From contig NZ_MLHL01000039.1 in NCBI RefSeq assembly GCF_002000545.1, forward strand, positions 1 through 32,861: a stretch of DNA of 32,861 bases. The letters run 5' to 3'. The stretch comes from Rodentibacter trehalosifermentans. GTDB lineage: Bacteria; Pseudomonadota; Gammaproteobacteria; Enterobacterales; Pasteurellaceae. Both the position numbers and the translations under genes were made by a program. Each line of letters opens with the position of its first letter. The stretch's first letter is position 1. Positions 7,489 through 16,782 of the stretch are shown here, piece after piece. A model generated the notes under the pieces. It saw only the letters and a list, made by a program, of their open reading frames with translations. It searched no databases and was not told where the DNA came from.

Positions 7489-8026
7489 CCGCCATGGCGG
7501 CAAGGATTTCACGGGTTAAACACGCCAGAGAACGATAAAACGGCAAAGTAGCGTAAGTTTCCACTTGAGTGAGAAATTGGGCGGCACATGGCAACAGAAA
7601 GGCTTCAAAAAGGGTTCGTTGTGCAGAAATGGAATCAACGTTATCCTCCAACCAAGAAGCAGTGAGCAAAAGTAACGCAAAATGATCCGCACTTTCCACT
7701 TCGGGCATTGCCCGCTCATTGCGAAAAGCCATAAAATCCACCACATCAATGTCATAGGTGGAAATGGCGGTGTCCACCTTTCCTTCTGCCCCAAATAATT
7801 TTTGATATTCTTTATTTAACAATGTTAAATCAATTTTTAATTGAAGATTATCCAACGCTGTTTGGCTTTCCTTATCCGCCTCCAACGCCCAAACTTGATT
7901 TAAGCCTTTCTGTTGCAACCAATCAAACACACCGGCAAGCACGGGATCAGTCGGCGCACGATAAAATAAATTACCGAATAAGCGGCTAATTAATGAAAAA
8001 TTATTCAGTGTTTTTTCTATGCTCAT
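7472..8026 (-). CDS. TorD/DmsD-family molecular chaperone
   Basis: A 184-residue, probably all-helical cytoplasmic protein. The central stretch LLNKEYQKLFGAEGKVDTAISTYD matches the conserved YTRLF-type segment of redox-enzyme maturation chaperones, followed by DHFALLLLTASWL and a C-terminal FLTQVETYATLPFYRSLACLTREIL. Such proteins bind Tat signal peptides and help insert the molybdenum cofactor into enzymes like DMSO or TMAO reductase. The neighbouring mod genes fit a molybdoenzyme theme, but no reductase gene is visible here. It overlaps the oxidoreductase gene by four bases. Confidence 0.75.
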   Translation of the reverse strand: MSIEKTLNNFSLISRLFGNLFYRAPTDPVLAGVFDWLQQKGLNQVWALEADKESQTALDNLQLKIDLTLLNKEYQKLFGAEGKVDTAISTYDIDVVDFMAFRNERAMPEVESADHFALLLLTASWLEDNVDSISAQRTLFEAFLLPCAAQFLTQVETYATLPFYRSLACLTREILAAMADELEE

Positions 8027-8634
8027 ACCGTTTTTTCCTTTAGAAGTGCGGTTAATTTTTCCTGTGTTTTTTGCTCAACGATATCAAGCATCGCACGGCG
8101 TGCATTATCATCAATCAAATGAATATCGCCGAATAATTCATAGGTGACATTTTCAATGCCGCAATAATTAAATAAGCCGTTCACGAGGCAATGGTCTAGG
8201 GATTTATCAATGCCAAATTCCTTATATTTTTCCACATTGCTACCAATGGTAATAAATTGCTGCATTTGTTTACCTTTAAGCAAGCCCACAGACTCACCAT
8301 TTTCGGTTTTATAAGCAAAACCGTGGCTTAACACCCGATCCAAATAACCTTTTAATAGCCCCGGAAAGCCCATCCACCAAAGGGGATAAACCAGAGTGAT
8401 TAAATCCGCTTGGCGGATAAGCTCGTGTTCATATTTGACTTCTTCGGGAATAATGCCGCTATTCGCAGCTTGCAATTCTTCAAAAGAAATAATCGGGTTA
8501 AAACCCAGTGTATAAAGATCACGGAACCGGGTTTCCACTCCAAGATTCTTGCCGGTTTCGAGTACACGATCGGCGATAGCACGCCCAAAGCTATTTTGGG
8601 AGTTAGGGTGGGCAAAAATAATAAGATGATTCAT
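8023..8634 (-). CDS. NAD(P)H-dependent flavodoxin-fold oxidoreductase
   Basis: A 203-residue protein of the NQO1/MdaB/KefF-like flavodoxin-2 family. The start MNHLIIFAHPNSQNSFG is the FMN or FAD phosphate loop, ADLITLVYPLWWMGFPGLLKGYLDRVLSHGFAY (76-108) is the diagnostic core, and a GS loop follows. It should reduce quinones or related substrates with NAD(P)H. I cannot choose between quinone reductase and other subgroups. Four-base overlaps with nfeD upstream and the chaperone gene downstream show a tightly coupled operon. Confidence 0.82.
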   Translation of the reverse strand: MNHLIIFAHPNSQNSFGRAIADRVLETGKNLGVETRFRDLYTLGFNPIISFEELQAANSGIIPEEVKYEHELIRQADLITLVYPLWWMGFPGLLKGYLDRVLSHGFAYKTENGESVGLLKGKQMQQFITIGSNVEKYKEFGIDKSLDHCLVNGLFNYCGIENVTYELFGDIHLIDDNARRAMLDIVEQKTQEKLTALLKEKTV

Positions 8635-9086
8635 TTTGTTACCTTTTCAACAATCAGCGTGATACCGTCTACACGCACCACTTTTACAAGATCATTCACA
8701 GTGAGATACTCACCTTGAATACGCCAAGTGGTGTCACCGAAAGCACCACGTCCAATACCATTTACAGCAATTTCCTGCACGGCGCCTTGTTTGCCAAGCA
8801 TCGCATGATCACGTTGGTTTAAGGAAGTTTGAGCCTGATCGCGACAATCTTTTTTATGCTGATATTGCCACCAAGCAACCGATAAAATACAAGCCAAAAC
8901 GCCATAGAAAATGGCTAACCCGACCAATGAAAAATCGGGAACAAGAAATTGCATAAATGCGGTAACTAAAGCCGCCAAGCCCCACCACAGTAAAAACACG
9001 CCGGGTGCGACCACTTCCGCAATCAATAATGCAAAGCCTAAAACTAACCAATGCCATAATGTCCAACTGGTGAACCACTCTGCCAT
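8631..9086 (-). CDS. NfeD-family membrane protein
   Basis: A 151-residue protein with three or four hydrophobic segments in the first 80 residues (LWHWLVLGFALLIAEVVAPG, LLWWGLAALVTAFMQF, GLAIFYGVLACILSVAWW) and a soluble C-terminal OB-fold with the motifs GKQGAVQEI and GRGAFGDTTWRIQGE. This is the short NfeD form that pairs with SPFH proteins, as in the E. coli qmcA-ybbK pair. AGGGGG lies six bases before the ATG. It follows qmcA in the same operon and probably forms a membrane-microdomain complex with it. Confidence 0.85.
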   Translation of the reverse strand: MAEWFTSWTLWHWLVLGFALLIAEVVAPGVFLLWWGLAALVTAFMQFLVPDFSLVGLAIFYGVLACILSVAWWQYQHKKDCRDQAQTSLNQRDHAMLGKQGAVQEIAVNGIGRGAFGDTTWRIQGEYLTVNDLVKVVRVDGITLIVEKVTK

Positions 9087-9113
9087 ATTGCCCCCTTGAT
9101 AAAAAAGATAGAA

Positions 9114-9141
9114 AAAGTGCGGTAAATTTCAACCGCACTTT
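9114..9141. repeat. Inverted pair of DNA uptake signals
   Basis: AAAGTGCGGT at 9114-9123 and its complement ACCGCACTTT at 9132-9141 form a 10 bp stem with an eight-base loop between qmcA and nfeD. Paired uptake signals of this kind often act as transcription terminators or mRNA stabilisers in Pasteurellaceae. Here it would partly separate qmcA from the rest of the operon. Confidence 0.85.
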
Positions 9142-9153
9142 GAAAGTTAAATC

Positions 9154-10068
9154 TTAGGCTTTTTTATCGCCCTTTAATAATTCGGCGATGCCCGCCACAG
9201 AACCGATTAAATTTCCCGCTTCCAATGGCATTAAGACCACTTTGCTATTTTGCGCACCACCAATTTCTTTTAAAGCTTCCGTGTATTTTTGTGCAATAAA
9301 GTAATTGATGGCTTTGGTATCGCCGCTTGCGATGGCTTCGGACACCATTTGTGTTGCTTTGGCTTCCGCTTCTGCCGCACGTTCACGGGCTTCCGCTTGC
9401 AAGAAAGCTTCCTGACGCTCCCCTTCTGCTTTTAAAATACGGGCTTGTTTTTCCCCTTCGGCGCGTAAGATTTCCGCTTGTCGAATCCCTTCTGCTTCCA
9501 ATACTTCCGCCCGTTTGTTACGTTCCGCTTTCATTTGCGCATTCATGGAATCAATCAATTCACGAGGCGGACGTACATCACGAATTTCAATACGGGTCAC
9601 TTTGATCCCCCAAGGATTTGTCGCCTCGTCCACAATGGCAAGTAAGCGACCATTGATAGAATCCCGTTGTGAAAGCATTTCGTCCAACTCCATTGAGCCT
9701 AACACCGTACGAATATTCGTCATAGTTAAATTGATGATCGCCTGTTCTAGGTGATTCACTTCATAAGCCGCACTGCGTGCATCGATCACTTGCACAAAAC
9801 ACACCGCATCAATGGCAACATTGGCATTATCCTTTGAAATCACTTCTTGTGAAGGAATATCCAGCACCTGCTCCATCATATTAATTTTGCGACCTACACG
9901 ATCCACAAAAGGCACAACGATATTCAGCCCCGGCATTAAGGTGCGGGTGTAACGCCCGAAACGTTCAATCGTCCAATTGTATCCTTGCGGAACCGTTTTA
10001 ATCGTTGAAAATAAAATGACAATGATCAGCACTAAAAAGACCAGTGTCGCTATGGTTAATCCATCCAT
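9154..10068 (-). CDS. qmcA: SPFH/stomatin-family membrane protein QmcA
   Basis: A 304-residue protein: one N-terminal membrane helix (residues 5-24), then the SPFH/Band 7 domain with [30 protein letters not shown] and [17 protein letters not shown], followed by an alanine- and glutamate-rich coiled coil ([20 protein letters not shown]). These features match QmcA, which builds multimeric membrane scaffolds and affects the FtsH protease. GGAGG precedes the ATG by eight bases. It heads the leftward operon with nfeD and shares its upstream region with metE. Confidence 0.88.
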   Translation of the reverse strand: MDGLTIATLVFLVLIIVILFSTIKTVPQGYNWTIERFGRYTRTLMPGLNIVVPFVDRVGRKINMMEQVLDIPSQEVISKDNANVAIDAVCFVQVIDARSAAYEVNHLEQAIINLTMTNIRTVLGSMELDEMLSQRDSINGRLLAIVDEATNPWGIKVTRIEIRDVRPPRELIDSMNAQMKAERNKRAEVLEAEGIRQAEILRAEGEKQARILKAEGERQEAFLQAEARERAAEAEAKATQMVSEAIASGDTKAINYFIAQKYTEALKEIGGAQNSKVVLMPLEAGNLIGSVAGIAELLKGDKKA

Positions 10069-10275
10069 TTTGGTTTCCTCCTTTGGCTTTGGAATGGCAA
10101 AAAGTCTATCAAATCAGACCGTACTTTGTATAGCAAAATCTAAGAAGGAAAAAGTGAAACCATCCAACTTTTTCTAAAAAGATTTTCTCAGCCCTTATCA
10201 TTAAAATAATTCATAAATTCATTGAAAATAATGAGTTTGCATAATAAATAAAAATACCTCATTCTACACTTACAC

Positions 10276-10291
10276 GGACGTTTAGCCGTCT
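10276..10291. promoter_or_regulatory. Tandem MetJ boxes upstream of metE
   Basis: GGACGTTT (10276-10283) and AGCCGTCT (10284-10291) are two adjacent eight-base sites, each close to the met box AGACGTCT. They lie 35 bp before metE, where MetJ with S-adenosylmethionine would repress. The remaining 190 bp to qmcA is AT-rich and holds the two divergent promoters; I see no other element there. Confidence 0.7.
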
Positions 10292-10325
10292 AAATTATCA
10301 ACAACATCATTATGAGGAAATTATT

Positions 10326-12602
10326 ATGACAACATTTCATTTATCCGGATTTCCACGCGTTGGTGCAAAACGTGAACTCAAATTTGCCCAAGAGCGTTAT
10401 TGGCGTGGTGAAATTGCTGAGCAAGATTTATTGGATATCGCGAAAGCATTGCGTGAAATCAACTGGAAACACCAATCGGCTGCCAATGCCGACTACGTTG
10501 CCGTAGCAGATTTCACCTTCTACGATCATATTTTAGATCTACAGGTTGCAACCGGTGCAATTCCTGTCCGTTTTGGTTTTGATAGTCAACAACTTACCCT
10601 TGATCAATATTTCCAGCTGGCACGGGGAAATAAAACACAATTTGCTATCGAAATGACCAAATGGTTTGACACCAACTATCATTATCTGGTGCCTGAATTC
10701 CACGCAGACACTCAATTTAAAGCAAACCCCACTCATTACATACAACAAATTCGTGAAGCGAAAGCTCTTGGCTTTAAGGCTAAACCTACAATCGTTGGCC
10801 CTTTAACTTTCTTATGGTTAGGAAAAGAAAAAGGTTCGACCTTTAACCGTTTTGACTTATTGCCTAAATTACTCCCGGTCTATGTCGATATCTTAAATGC
10901 TTTAGCAAAAGAAGGCATAGACTATATTCAAATTGATGAACCGGCATTAGCCGTTGATTTACCGGAACAATGGATCGCAGCATATAAAGACGTTTATGCC
11001 ACATTAGCCGCACAGGTCAATGCAAAATTATTATTAGCCACTTATTTTGGCTCTGTGGCAGAACATGCCAATTTATTAAAAGCATTGCCTGTTGCCGGTT
11101 TGCACATTGATGTGGTGCGAGCCCCAGAGCAACTTTCAGCCTTTGTTGATTATGACAAGATTTTGTCTGTAGGTACCATTGATGGGCGTAACATTTGGCG
11201 GGCAAATTTAAACCAAGTATTAGATATTGTAGAGCCATTAAAGGCGAAATTAGGCGAGCGTTTATGGATTGCACCAAGCTGTTCCCTGCTCCACTCACCT
11301 TATGATTTATCCATTGAAACCCAATTACAAGCAAACAAACCCGAACTTTATAACTGGCTTGCTTTCGGCTTACAAAAAATTCAAGAATTGCGCCTCATTA
11401 AGACGGCACTGGAGCAAGGTCGCCAAGCGGTTCAAAGCGAAATTAATGCAAGCCAAGCTGCCGCTGACGCCCGTGCTCATTCAAAAGAGATTCATCGCCC
11501 TGAAGTGGCGGCACGTTTAGCAAATTTACCAAAAGGTGCCGATCAACGTAAATCTCCGTTTGTGGAAAGAATTAAATTGCAAAATGACTGGTTAAATCTT
11601 CCTTTATTACCAACCACAACGATTGGGTCTTTCCCACAAACGAAAGAAATTCGTTTAGCCCGTGCGGCATTCAAAAAGGGGGATTTAAGCCTTGCAGACT
11701 ATGAAGCGGCGATGAAAAAAGAAATTGAATTGGTCGTACGTGAGCAAGAAAAATTAGATTTAGATGTACTGGCTCACGGCGAAGCGGAACGAAACGATAT
11801 GGTGGAATATTTTGGCGAATTGTTGGAGGGAATTGCCTTCACCAAGTTTGGTTGGGTACAAAGTTATGGTTCCCGCTGTGTGAAACCGCCGGTGATTTAT
11901 GGTGATGTTACTCGTCCTGAACCAATGACGGTACGCTGGTCTCAATATGCTCAAAGCTTAACGAAAAAAGTGATGAAAGGGATGTTAACCGGGCCAGTTA
12001 CCATTTTACAATGGTCTTTTGTTCGTAACGATATTCCCCGCTCAACGGTTTGCAAACAAATTGCAGTAGCGCTTTCTGATGAAGTCTTAGATTTAGAAAA
12101 AGCCGGTATTAAAGTGATTCAAATTGACGAACCCGCTATTCGTGAAGGGCTACCGCTTAAACGAGCCGATTGGGCGGCTTATTTACAATGGGCGGGTGAA
12201 GCCTTTCGTTTAAGCTCAATGGGATGTCAGGACGATACACAAATTCACACCCATATGTGTTATTCCGAATTTAATGACATTTTACCGGCTATTGCCGCTT
12301 TGGATGCCGATGTGATTACTATTGAGACTTCTCGCTCAGATATGGAACTTCTTGCCGCTTTCGCCGATTTCAAATACCCGAACGATATAGGTCCCGGCGT
12401 GTATGATATTCACAGCCCACGAGTTCCAACTGCTGATGAAGTCGAACATTTATTGCGTAAAGCCTTACAAGTCGTACCAAAAGAACGTTTATGGGTGAAC
12501 CCGGACTGTGGCTTAAAAACCCGAGGCTGGAAAGAAACCATTGAACAATTGAAAGTGATGGTAGATGTAACAAAAAAATTACGTACTGAATTATCCGTAT
12601 AA
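10326..12602 (+). CDS. metE: Cobalamin-independent methionine synthase MetE
   Basis: The 758-residue enzyme transfers a methyl group from 5-methyltetrahydropteroyl-triglutamate to homocysteine, the last step of methionine synthesis. The opening [19 protein letters not shown] is the family signature. The zinc ligands are present at H643 and C645 (HTHMCYSEF), E667 (TIETSRSD) and C728 ([11 protein letters not shown]), two residues on from the E. coli numbering. The second-domain start [14 protein letters not shown] is also clear. GAGG precedes the ATG. It is monocistronic, with MetJ boxes upstream and a terminator downstream. Confidence 0.97.
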   Translation: MTTFHLSGFPRVGAKRELKFAQERYWRGEIAEQDLLDIAKALREINWKHQSAANADYVAVADFTFYDHILDLQVATGAIPVRFGFDSQQLTLDQYFQLARGNKTQFAIEMTKWFDTNYHYLVPEFHADTQFKANPTHYIQQIREAKALGFKAKPTIVGPLTFLWLGKEKGSTFNRFDLLPKLLPVYVDILNALAKEGIDYIQIDEPALAVDLPEQWIAAYKDVYATLAAQVNAKLLLATYFGSVAEHANLLKALPVAGLHIDVVRAPEQLSAFVDYDKILSVGTIDGRNIWRANLNQVLDIVEPLKAKLGERLWIAPSCSLLHSPYDLSIETQLQANKPELYNWLAFGLQKIQELRLIKTALEQGRQAVQSEINASQAAADARAHSKEIHRPEVAARLANLPKGADQRKSPFVERIKLQNDWLNLPLLPTTTIGSFPQTKEIRLARAAFKKGDLSLADYEAAMKKEIELVVREQEKLDLDVLAHGEAERNDMVEYFGELLEGIAFTKFGWVQSYGSRCVKPPVIYGDVTRPEPMTVRWSQYAQSLTKKVMKGMLTGPVTILQWSFVRNDIPRSTVCKQIAVALSDEVLDLEKAGIKVIQIDEPAIREGLPLKRADWAAYLQWAGEAFRLSSMGCQDDTQIHTHMCYSEFNDILPAIAALDADVITIETSRSDMELLAAFADFKYPNDIGPGVYDIHSPRVPTADEVEHLLRKALQVVPKERLWVNPDCGLKTRGWKETIEQLKVMVDVTKKLRTELSV

Positions 12603-12608
12603 ACCAAC

Positions 12609-12643
12609 AAAGCTGAATTTCCAAAAGAGATTCAGCTTTTTCT
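12609..12643 (+). terminator. metE terminator
   Basis: AAGCTGAAT pairs with ATTCAGCTT around an 11-base loop, followed by TTTTCTC. It lies just after the metE stop. An uptake signal follows at 12670. Confidence 0.8.
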
Positions 12644-12699
12644 CAATCCGCTAAAAATGCGCATTCAGAAAGTGCGGTTGATTTTTTCTTAATTTTCGG

Positions 12700-12729
12700 C
12701 AACAAAAAAGCCGCTATTAAAGCGGCTTT
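12700..12729 (-). terminator. Leftward terminator near the host-prophage boundary
   Basis: AAAGCCGCT pairs with AGCGGCTTT around ATTAA. The T-run is on the minus strand (TTTTTTG), so it stops leftward transcripts. It may belong to a host gene that once converged on metE, or block read-through from the prophage. From 12730 to 13146 I see no supportable gene, only short repeats (GGATCTAAA, TGCGTTGAA) and the candidate cos site. Confidence 0.75.
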
Positions 12730-12990
12730 CCATGTTTAAAATTCTGTTTGGTGCCTAGGGTTATTTTTCCGTTTTCAATAAAAACAAAATCTTAACCTAT
12801 AAAAAATCACGCTAATTTGCACCCAAAATTTTAAAACGATCTAATTATTTAGTAAAGAATCTAAAAATCTGCGTTTTTCTGCGTTATTTTGCGTTGAAGG
12901 ATCTAAATAAAAGGATCTAAAAGGCGCTATATCTGTAAAGGCTTTATTAAGGATCGTAATTTGCGTTGAAATCCACACATTTAGTGTGCG

Positions 12991-13009
12991 GGCGTGGCGA
13001 AGGTTTGCT
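12991..13009 (+). other. Candidate P2-type cos site
   Basis: GGCGTGGCGAAGGTTTGCT resembles the 19-base cohesive ends of P2 and 186, which as I recall begin GGCG(A/T)GGCGGGGAAAG. Nine or ten of the first twelve positions agree. Its place beside the 3' end of Q and its orientation are those of cos in P2. A nearby hairpin (ACACATTTAGTGTG) and TGCGTTGAA repeats could be terminase contacts. The match is by eye only. Confidence 0.5.
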
Positions 13010-13146
13010 TGCGATTTTTCCTGCGTGAAAGTGTCTGAAAAATCAAGGGGAAATATGGTTTTCGCCTTTGTGTTATAGGGTGGTTTGATATAATAAACTG
13101 GGGCGGAATTTAATAAATAAGGGACAAAAACAGCTTTGTTTTGGCA

Positions 13147-13171
13147 ATAAAAAACCCGTGACAAGCACGGG
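13147..13171 (-). terminator. Terminator of the P-Q operon
   Basis: CCCGTG (13155-13160) and CACGGG (13166-13171) pair around ACAAG. On the minus strand a run of six T follows. It lies 28 bp after the Q stop and ends the leftward prophage transcript. Confidence 0.85.
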
Positions 13172-13198
13172 CATTTTTATTTTAAAAAGGATCTGTTT

Positions 13199-14209
13199 TT
13201 ATTCAAACAGTTTGTACTCACTGAAAGTGATCACTTCCTTTCCGACAATGGCGTTAATTTCTTTCAAGCGTTCTTGTAGCGGAATAATCTCATTCACGAA
13301 AAACACTTTAGTCGCTTTTTCTACATCGCCAAAACCGCCCGTATTATTCGGGATAATCCCCATTAGTTGCGGTGGCACTCGGTGGGCGGCTAACACATCA
13401 TCACGGCTTGCATTTTTAATATTGAGAAAATCATCTTTGGCGATAGCATCAGAAAGCGGAATCACTTGTAAGCCGTCTTTCTTGCCGTTTGGAATATATA
13501 CAAATAGATTTTTGAAATTACCCGTACCTTTAGTTTGTCGGAGCTGTTCTTTTATTGCTTCCACATCATCTTTATTTTGAGTGGGATCAGTCAAATACAT
13601 AATCGAACCCGCATGCGCCCCATTCAAATAATATTTACGGCGGAACAATGTCGCACTCTCATTTAAAAATGCAGACTGCAATGCCGCCAAATATTCCGGC
13701 ACACCATAAACTTCTTGATTAACGTCCGGATTAACCAAATTGAACACCGAACCTTTTGCAAACTCGTGTTCATCAAATCCATTCACCACTTGATAAAATA
13801 CGCCCTGCTCTACGCCAACCCGCATATATTTTGCCAATGGCGCATTTAACGCCATCACATTGCCAAAACGATTACGTTTAACTTCAATATAAGCATTACC
13901 GAAAACCAAATAATCTTGTACTAATTTTTCAAGTTGCGTGCGTGGCAAAAGTGCGGTCGTTTTACAAGTTGAAAGCAAAATATTTTTCTTCACGGTAATT
14001 GCACTTTGATGATGTGCTGATGCATTCAATGCTTTAGAGAGATAACTCAAATTAATCGGCGGATTATAATATTTTTGATACATCAATACCGGCTCGAAAT
14101 AATTGAGGATTTCCGCACGGTCAAGCACGGGAATCGGCTCGCCAAAACTAAAGGCTTCAGCCTTAGGTTGTGAAGAAAGCGCGGTTGTTTTTTTGCGTGA
14201 TTTTTTCAT
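13199..14209 (-). CDS. P2-type capsid portal protein (gpQ)
   Basis: A 336-residue protein, close to P2 gpQ (344). Recognisable segments are FGEPIPVLDRAEILNYFEP, YLSKALNASAHHQSAI, the central VFGNAYIEVKRNRFGNV, and the C-terminal DDVLAAHRVPPQLMGIIPNNTGGFGDVEKA block typical of phage portals. The dodecameric portal sits at one capsid vertex, where DNA enters and the tail attaches. It is read leftward, eight bases after the terminase gene, ahead of a terminator and the candidate cos site, as in P2. An uptake signal is at 13949. Confidence 0.93.
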   Translation of the reverse strand: MKKSRKKTTALSSQPKAEAFSFGEPIPVLDRAEILNYFEPVLMYQKYYNPPINLSYLSKALNASAHHQSAITVKKNILLSTCKTTALLPRTQLEKLVQDYLVFGNAYIEVKRNRFGNVMALNAPLAKYMRVGVEQGVFYQVVNGFDEHEFAKGSVFNLVNPDVNQEVYGVPEYLAALQSAFLNESATLFRRKYYLNGAHAGSIMYLTDPTQNKDDVEAIKEQLRQTKGTGNFKNLFVYIPNGKKDGLQVIPLSDAIAKDDFLNIKNASRDDVLAAHRVPPQLMGIIPNNTGGFGDVEKATKVFFVNEIIPLQERLKEINAIVGKEVITFSEYKLFE

Positions 14210-14217
14210 AAATAATC

Positions 14218-15993
14218 CTATTCAAAAGTAAAGATTGTAGTTTGGGCCTGTGCGCTTACATCGCCACCTAAGCCATAAGGCACGTTTAAAATGCAGTTCA
14301 TAATTGCCCACGATAAATCGCCGTGGCTTGCCTCTTCGGAACGGTCGGAAACGTAAGTTATTCTGCCTGTGCCGGTGGTACGTTTTTTCACGGTCATAAA
14401 ACTGGTGATAATTTCCTTGCCGTCAAATTTAAGGCGACGTTTCTGAATGAGGTTTTGCGTTTTCAGCACCATTTCATTTTTAAGATCTGCGTTATAGTCT
14501 AGCCCTTGCGCCATCGGGTAAAATTTCTTCACCTCTTGATACACGCCCGACCCCATTCCCGTTTTATCAATTACAATGCGGGTGACGTTATAATCATCAC
14601 AAAATTGTCTGATTTTGCCCGCTTGCGCTTCATAATCCATGCCGTGAAAGGTTTGCCAATGCAACACACGATAGTCGCCCCCTTCCACTTTTGGCGGTGC
14701 AACAATGGCTAGTGCCGCACGATCGCCGGTAAATGCCGGGTCATACCCCAACCATACATCACGATTGCCGAAGGGCCGTTGCCAAAAAGGTTTATAATCC
14801 GTCCACTCCTCTAAGCTATCCACTTGGCACAACTGCAAATCGGCAAATTTGAAAGCCGAGCTGTCATCATCGGCAAATTGGCACAAAAATAACTGCTCAA
14901 ACTCTTCCTTGCTGTTCTCTGCAATCAAATCATCAATATTAAACAGGTTACACCCACCTTCCATCGCATCGTAAATACTAACAATCTGTTTCCACTGTCG
15001 ATCTGCACAGAGCTTGCCGGCTCGTAAATTTTCGTGCGAAATATCAATTTCGACTTTTTCCGATTTGGTCCGGTTACGGTTAAAGGCTTTGCTGGAAAAG
15101 AAGGCATAGGCGGGGTACGCAATGGTGGTAGGAGTGGAAAAATAGGTTTGACGATACATCTTTTGTGCCGCCATACCCGATGCCACTTTACGCATCACAT
15201 CAAATTTCGGCACCCAAAACACCTCATCAAAATACAAATTGCCGTGATACGATTGGGCGGTGGCGGAGTTAGTCCCTAGAAAAATCAGCTCCGCCCCATT
15301 CGGTAGTTTGATGGTTTCCCCTTTCAAATCCACATCGGCGGTTTGCTTGGCATAGTTCACAATGTAAGAGCGGAACTGCAGTGCCTGTTTTTTACTGGCG
15401 GAAAGAAAGATTTGATTATGCCCTGTTGTCAAAGCATCAATAAAAGCTTCATGGGCAAAATAATAAGTCGCCCCAATCTGACGACTTTTCAAAATATTGC
15501 GGATTCGGTGTTCTTTTGCCTTATGCCACACTCTTTGATAATTAAACATTCCCTCAAGAAAGCCATTAATCAACAATTCTTCTTGTTCCTGATCAATCGC
15601 ATTTTGCTCCGGTTTCTTGCGTTCACCTTTGTTGCGATTGGCAAGTTTCGGGTTTAAATCCACTTCGTTACCCTCACCAAAGGAATATTTTTTCACCCGA
15701 GCCATCCGCTCCATTTGGCGACCAAGTAAATCAATTTCTTTATAATCTGCCCCACTCTTGTTCTCTTTCAAAATGAGCAAATTCAAACGGCTTTCCAGTG
15801 TCAGTTCAACACGCCCAACAGGGGCAAAATCATCCCATTTTTCACGCTCTTTCCAACTGGATATCGTCGATGTCGGAATATTTAACTGCCGTGATATTTC
15901 CGCAATTTTATACCCGCTGAAATACATCACTTGTGCTTGGCGTTTTGTGTCTGCGGTAGTGTCTAAATTCGTGTCTTGGTATTCTTTCTCCAT
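14218..15993 (-). CDS. P2-type terminase large subunit, ATPase (gpP)
   Basis: The 591-residue packaging motor is nearly the length of P2 gpP (590). An N-terminal helix-turn-helix (FSGYKIAEISRQLNIPTSTISSWKER, residues 25-50) could contact cos DNA. The Walker A variant KSRQIGATYY is at 169-178, Walker B NLYFDEVFW near 252-260, and acidic nuclease-like motifs appear in LGYDPAFTGDRAALAIV and RIVIDKTGMGSGVY. It starts at 15993, divergent from the control island and gene O. The TA genes begin 75 bp beyond the start, so P and higBA probably share a promoter region. Confidence 0.95.
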   Translation of the reverse strand: MEKEYQDTNLDTTADTKRQAQVMYFSGYKIAEISRQLNIPTSTISSWKEREKWDDFAPVGRVELTLESRLNLLILKENKSGADYKEIDLLGRQMERMARVKKYSFGEGNEVDLNPKLANRNKGERKKPEQNAIDQEQEELLINGFLEGMFNYQRVWHKAKEHRIRNILKSRQIGATYYFAHEAFIDALTTGHNQIFLSASKKQALQFRSYIVNYAKQTADVDLKGETIKLPNGAELIFLGTNSATAQSYHGNLYFDEVFWVPKFDVMRKVASGMAAQKMYRQTYFSTPTTIAYPAYAFFSSKAFNRNRTKSEKVEIDISHENLRAGKLCADRQWKQIVSIYDAMEGGCNLFNIDDLIAENSKEEFEQLFLCQFADDDSSAFKFADLQLCQVDSLEEWTDYKPFWQRPFGNRDVWLGYDPAFTGDRAALAIVAPPKVEGGDYRVLHWQTFHGMDYEAQAGKIRQFCDDYNVTRIVIDKTGMGSGVYQEVKKFYPMAQGLDYNADLKNEMVLKTQNLIQKRRLKFDGKEIITSFMTVKKRTTGTGRITYVSDRSEEASHGDLSWAIMNCILNVPYGLGGDVSAQAQTTIFTFE

Positions 15994-16068
15994 TTTCCCT
16001 CAATAAAATTTGCACAGTCTCACTGTTTAAAATAAAATAACGCCATTAATAACAAATCAACCGCCCAA

Positions 16069-16374
16069 ATGATCAACTTAACCGCCAAACATTTTCGTGA
16101 TGATTACCTCTACCGCTTTTTCCAATATGGCGAAAGCCACAGCAAAATTCCGACCAATCTCACCAAAGTGTTAGCACGCAAGCTGGATATGATCAGTGCG
16201 GCGGAAAACCTCAACGATTTACGCAGCCCACCGGCAAATCGTCTTGAGCTGCTTGAACCGAAAGAAAACAAACGCTATTCCATTCGGGTTAATCAACAAT
16301 ACCGCCTGATTTTCCACTTTGAAAACGGCGAACTTTCAGATTTATATTTAGACCCCCACACCTACAATTTATAG
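16069..16374 (+). CDS. higB: HigB-type RelE-superfamily toxin
   Basis: A 101-residue mRNA-cleaving toxin of the plasmid-maintenance killer family. The pattern HFRDDYLYRFFQYGES, LARKLDMISAAENLNDL, and the core ENKRYSIRVNQQYRLIFHFENG...LYLDPHTY matches HigB proteins, with the conserved SIRVNxQYRL strand. It is eight bases ahead of higA. It differs in family from the higB2 toxin at 708-1040. Placed between the divergent P and O genes, it is prophage cargo that would punish loss of the element. Confidence 0.9.
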   Translation: MINLTAKHFRDDYLYRFFQYGESHSKIPTNLTKVLARKLDMISAAENLNDLRSPPANRLELLEPKENKRYSIRVNQQYRLIFHFENGELSDLYLDPHTYNL

Positions 16375-16382
16375 GAGGCAAT

Positions 16383-16712
16383 ATGAACAGCACACAACGA
16401 AAACCAACCAGCGTAGGCGAAATTTTACAAGAAGAATTTTTAAACGAACTCAACCTAAAAATTAGCGACCTCGCCCAAATTCTTGATGTTCACCGCAACA
16501 CCGCCAGTGCCATTGTGAACAACCATTCCCGAATCACCCTTGAAATGGCAGTGAAATTGGCAAAAGCCTTTAACACCAGTCCCGAATTTTGGCTTAACCT
16601 ACAAACCAACGTAGATTTATGGGAGCTAAACCACAACGCCCAATTTCAACAAAGCCTTGCCAAAGTCAAAGTAGCAAATGAATGGCAGGGATTACCGACT
16701 TTTGCCATGTAA
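16383..16712 (+). CDS. higA: HigA-family antitoxin
   Basis: A 109-residue protein with the HigA layout: PTSVGEILQEEFLNELNLKISDLAQILDVHRNTASAIVNNHSRITLEMAVKLAKAFNTSPEFWLNLQ, an XRE helix-turn-helix with the ALGVSR-like segment replaced by LDVHRN. GGAGG lies six bases before the ATG. It neutralises HigB and represses the operon. A stem-loop follows at 16717-16740. Confidence 0.92.
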   Translation: MNSTQRKPTSVGEILQEEFLNELNLKISDLAQILDVHRNTASAIVNNHSRITLEMAVKLAKAFNTSPEFWLNLQTNVDLWELNHNAQFQQSLAKVKVANEWQGLPTFAM

Positions 16713-16716
16713 CATT

Positions 16717-16740
16717 CCCCTTGACAAGCCTTGTTAGGGG
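16717..16740 (+). terminator. Hairpin after higA
   Basis: CCCCT-TG-ACAAG pairs with CTTGT-T-AGGGG with a small bulge. There is no long T-run, so it is a weak terminator or a regulatory structure. It contains CCTTGACAAG, a motif that recurs in the hairpin after the second HicB-like gene. Confidence 0.5.
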
Positions 16741-16782
16741 CTTATTGGCACACTTAATCAGCCCACAAGGAGAACAACAGCA

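Noticed and set aside
10069-10325. Cobalamin riboswitch upstream of metE
   Set aside because: The gap is short and holds MetJ-like boxes; no conserved B12-box sequence was seen.
12841-13164. Leftward 107-codon frame between metE and gene Q
   Set aside because: Its start is a TTG inside the P-Q terminator with no ribosome site. The frame runs through the candidate cos site and short repeats, and the protein resembles nothing I know.
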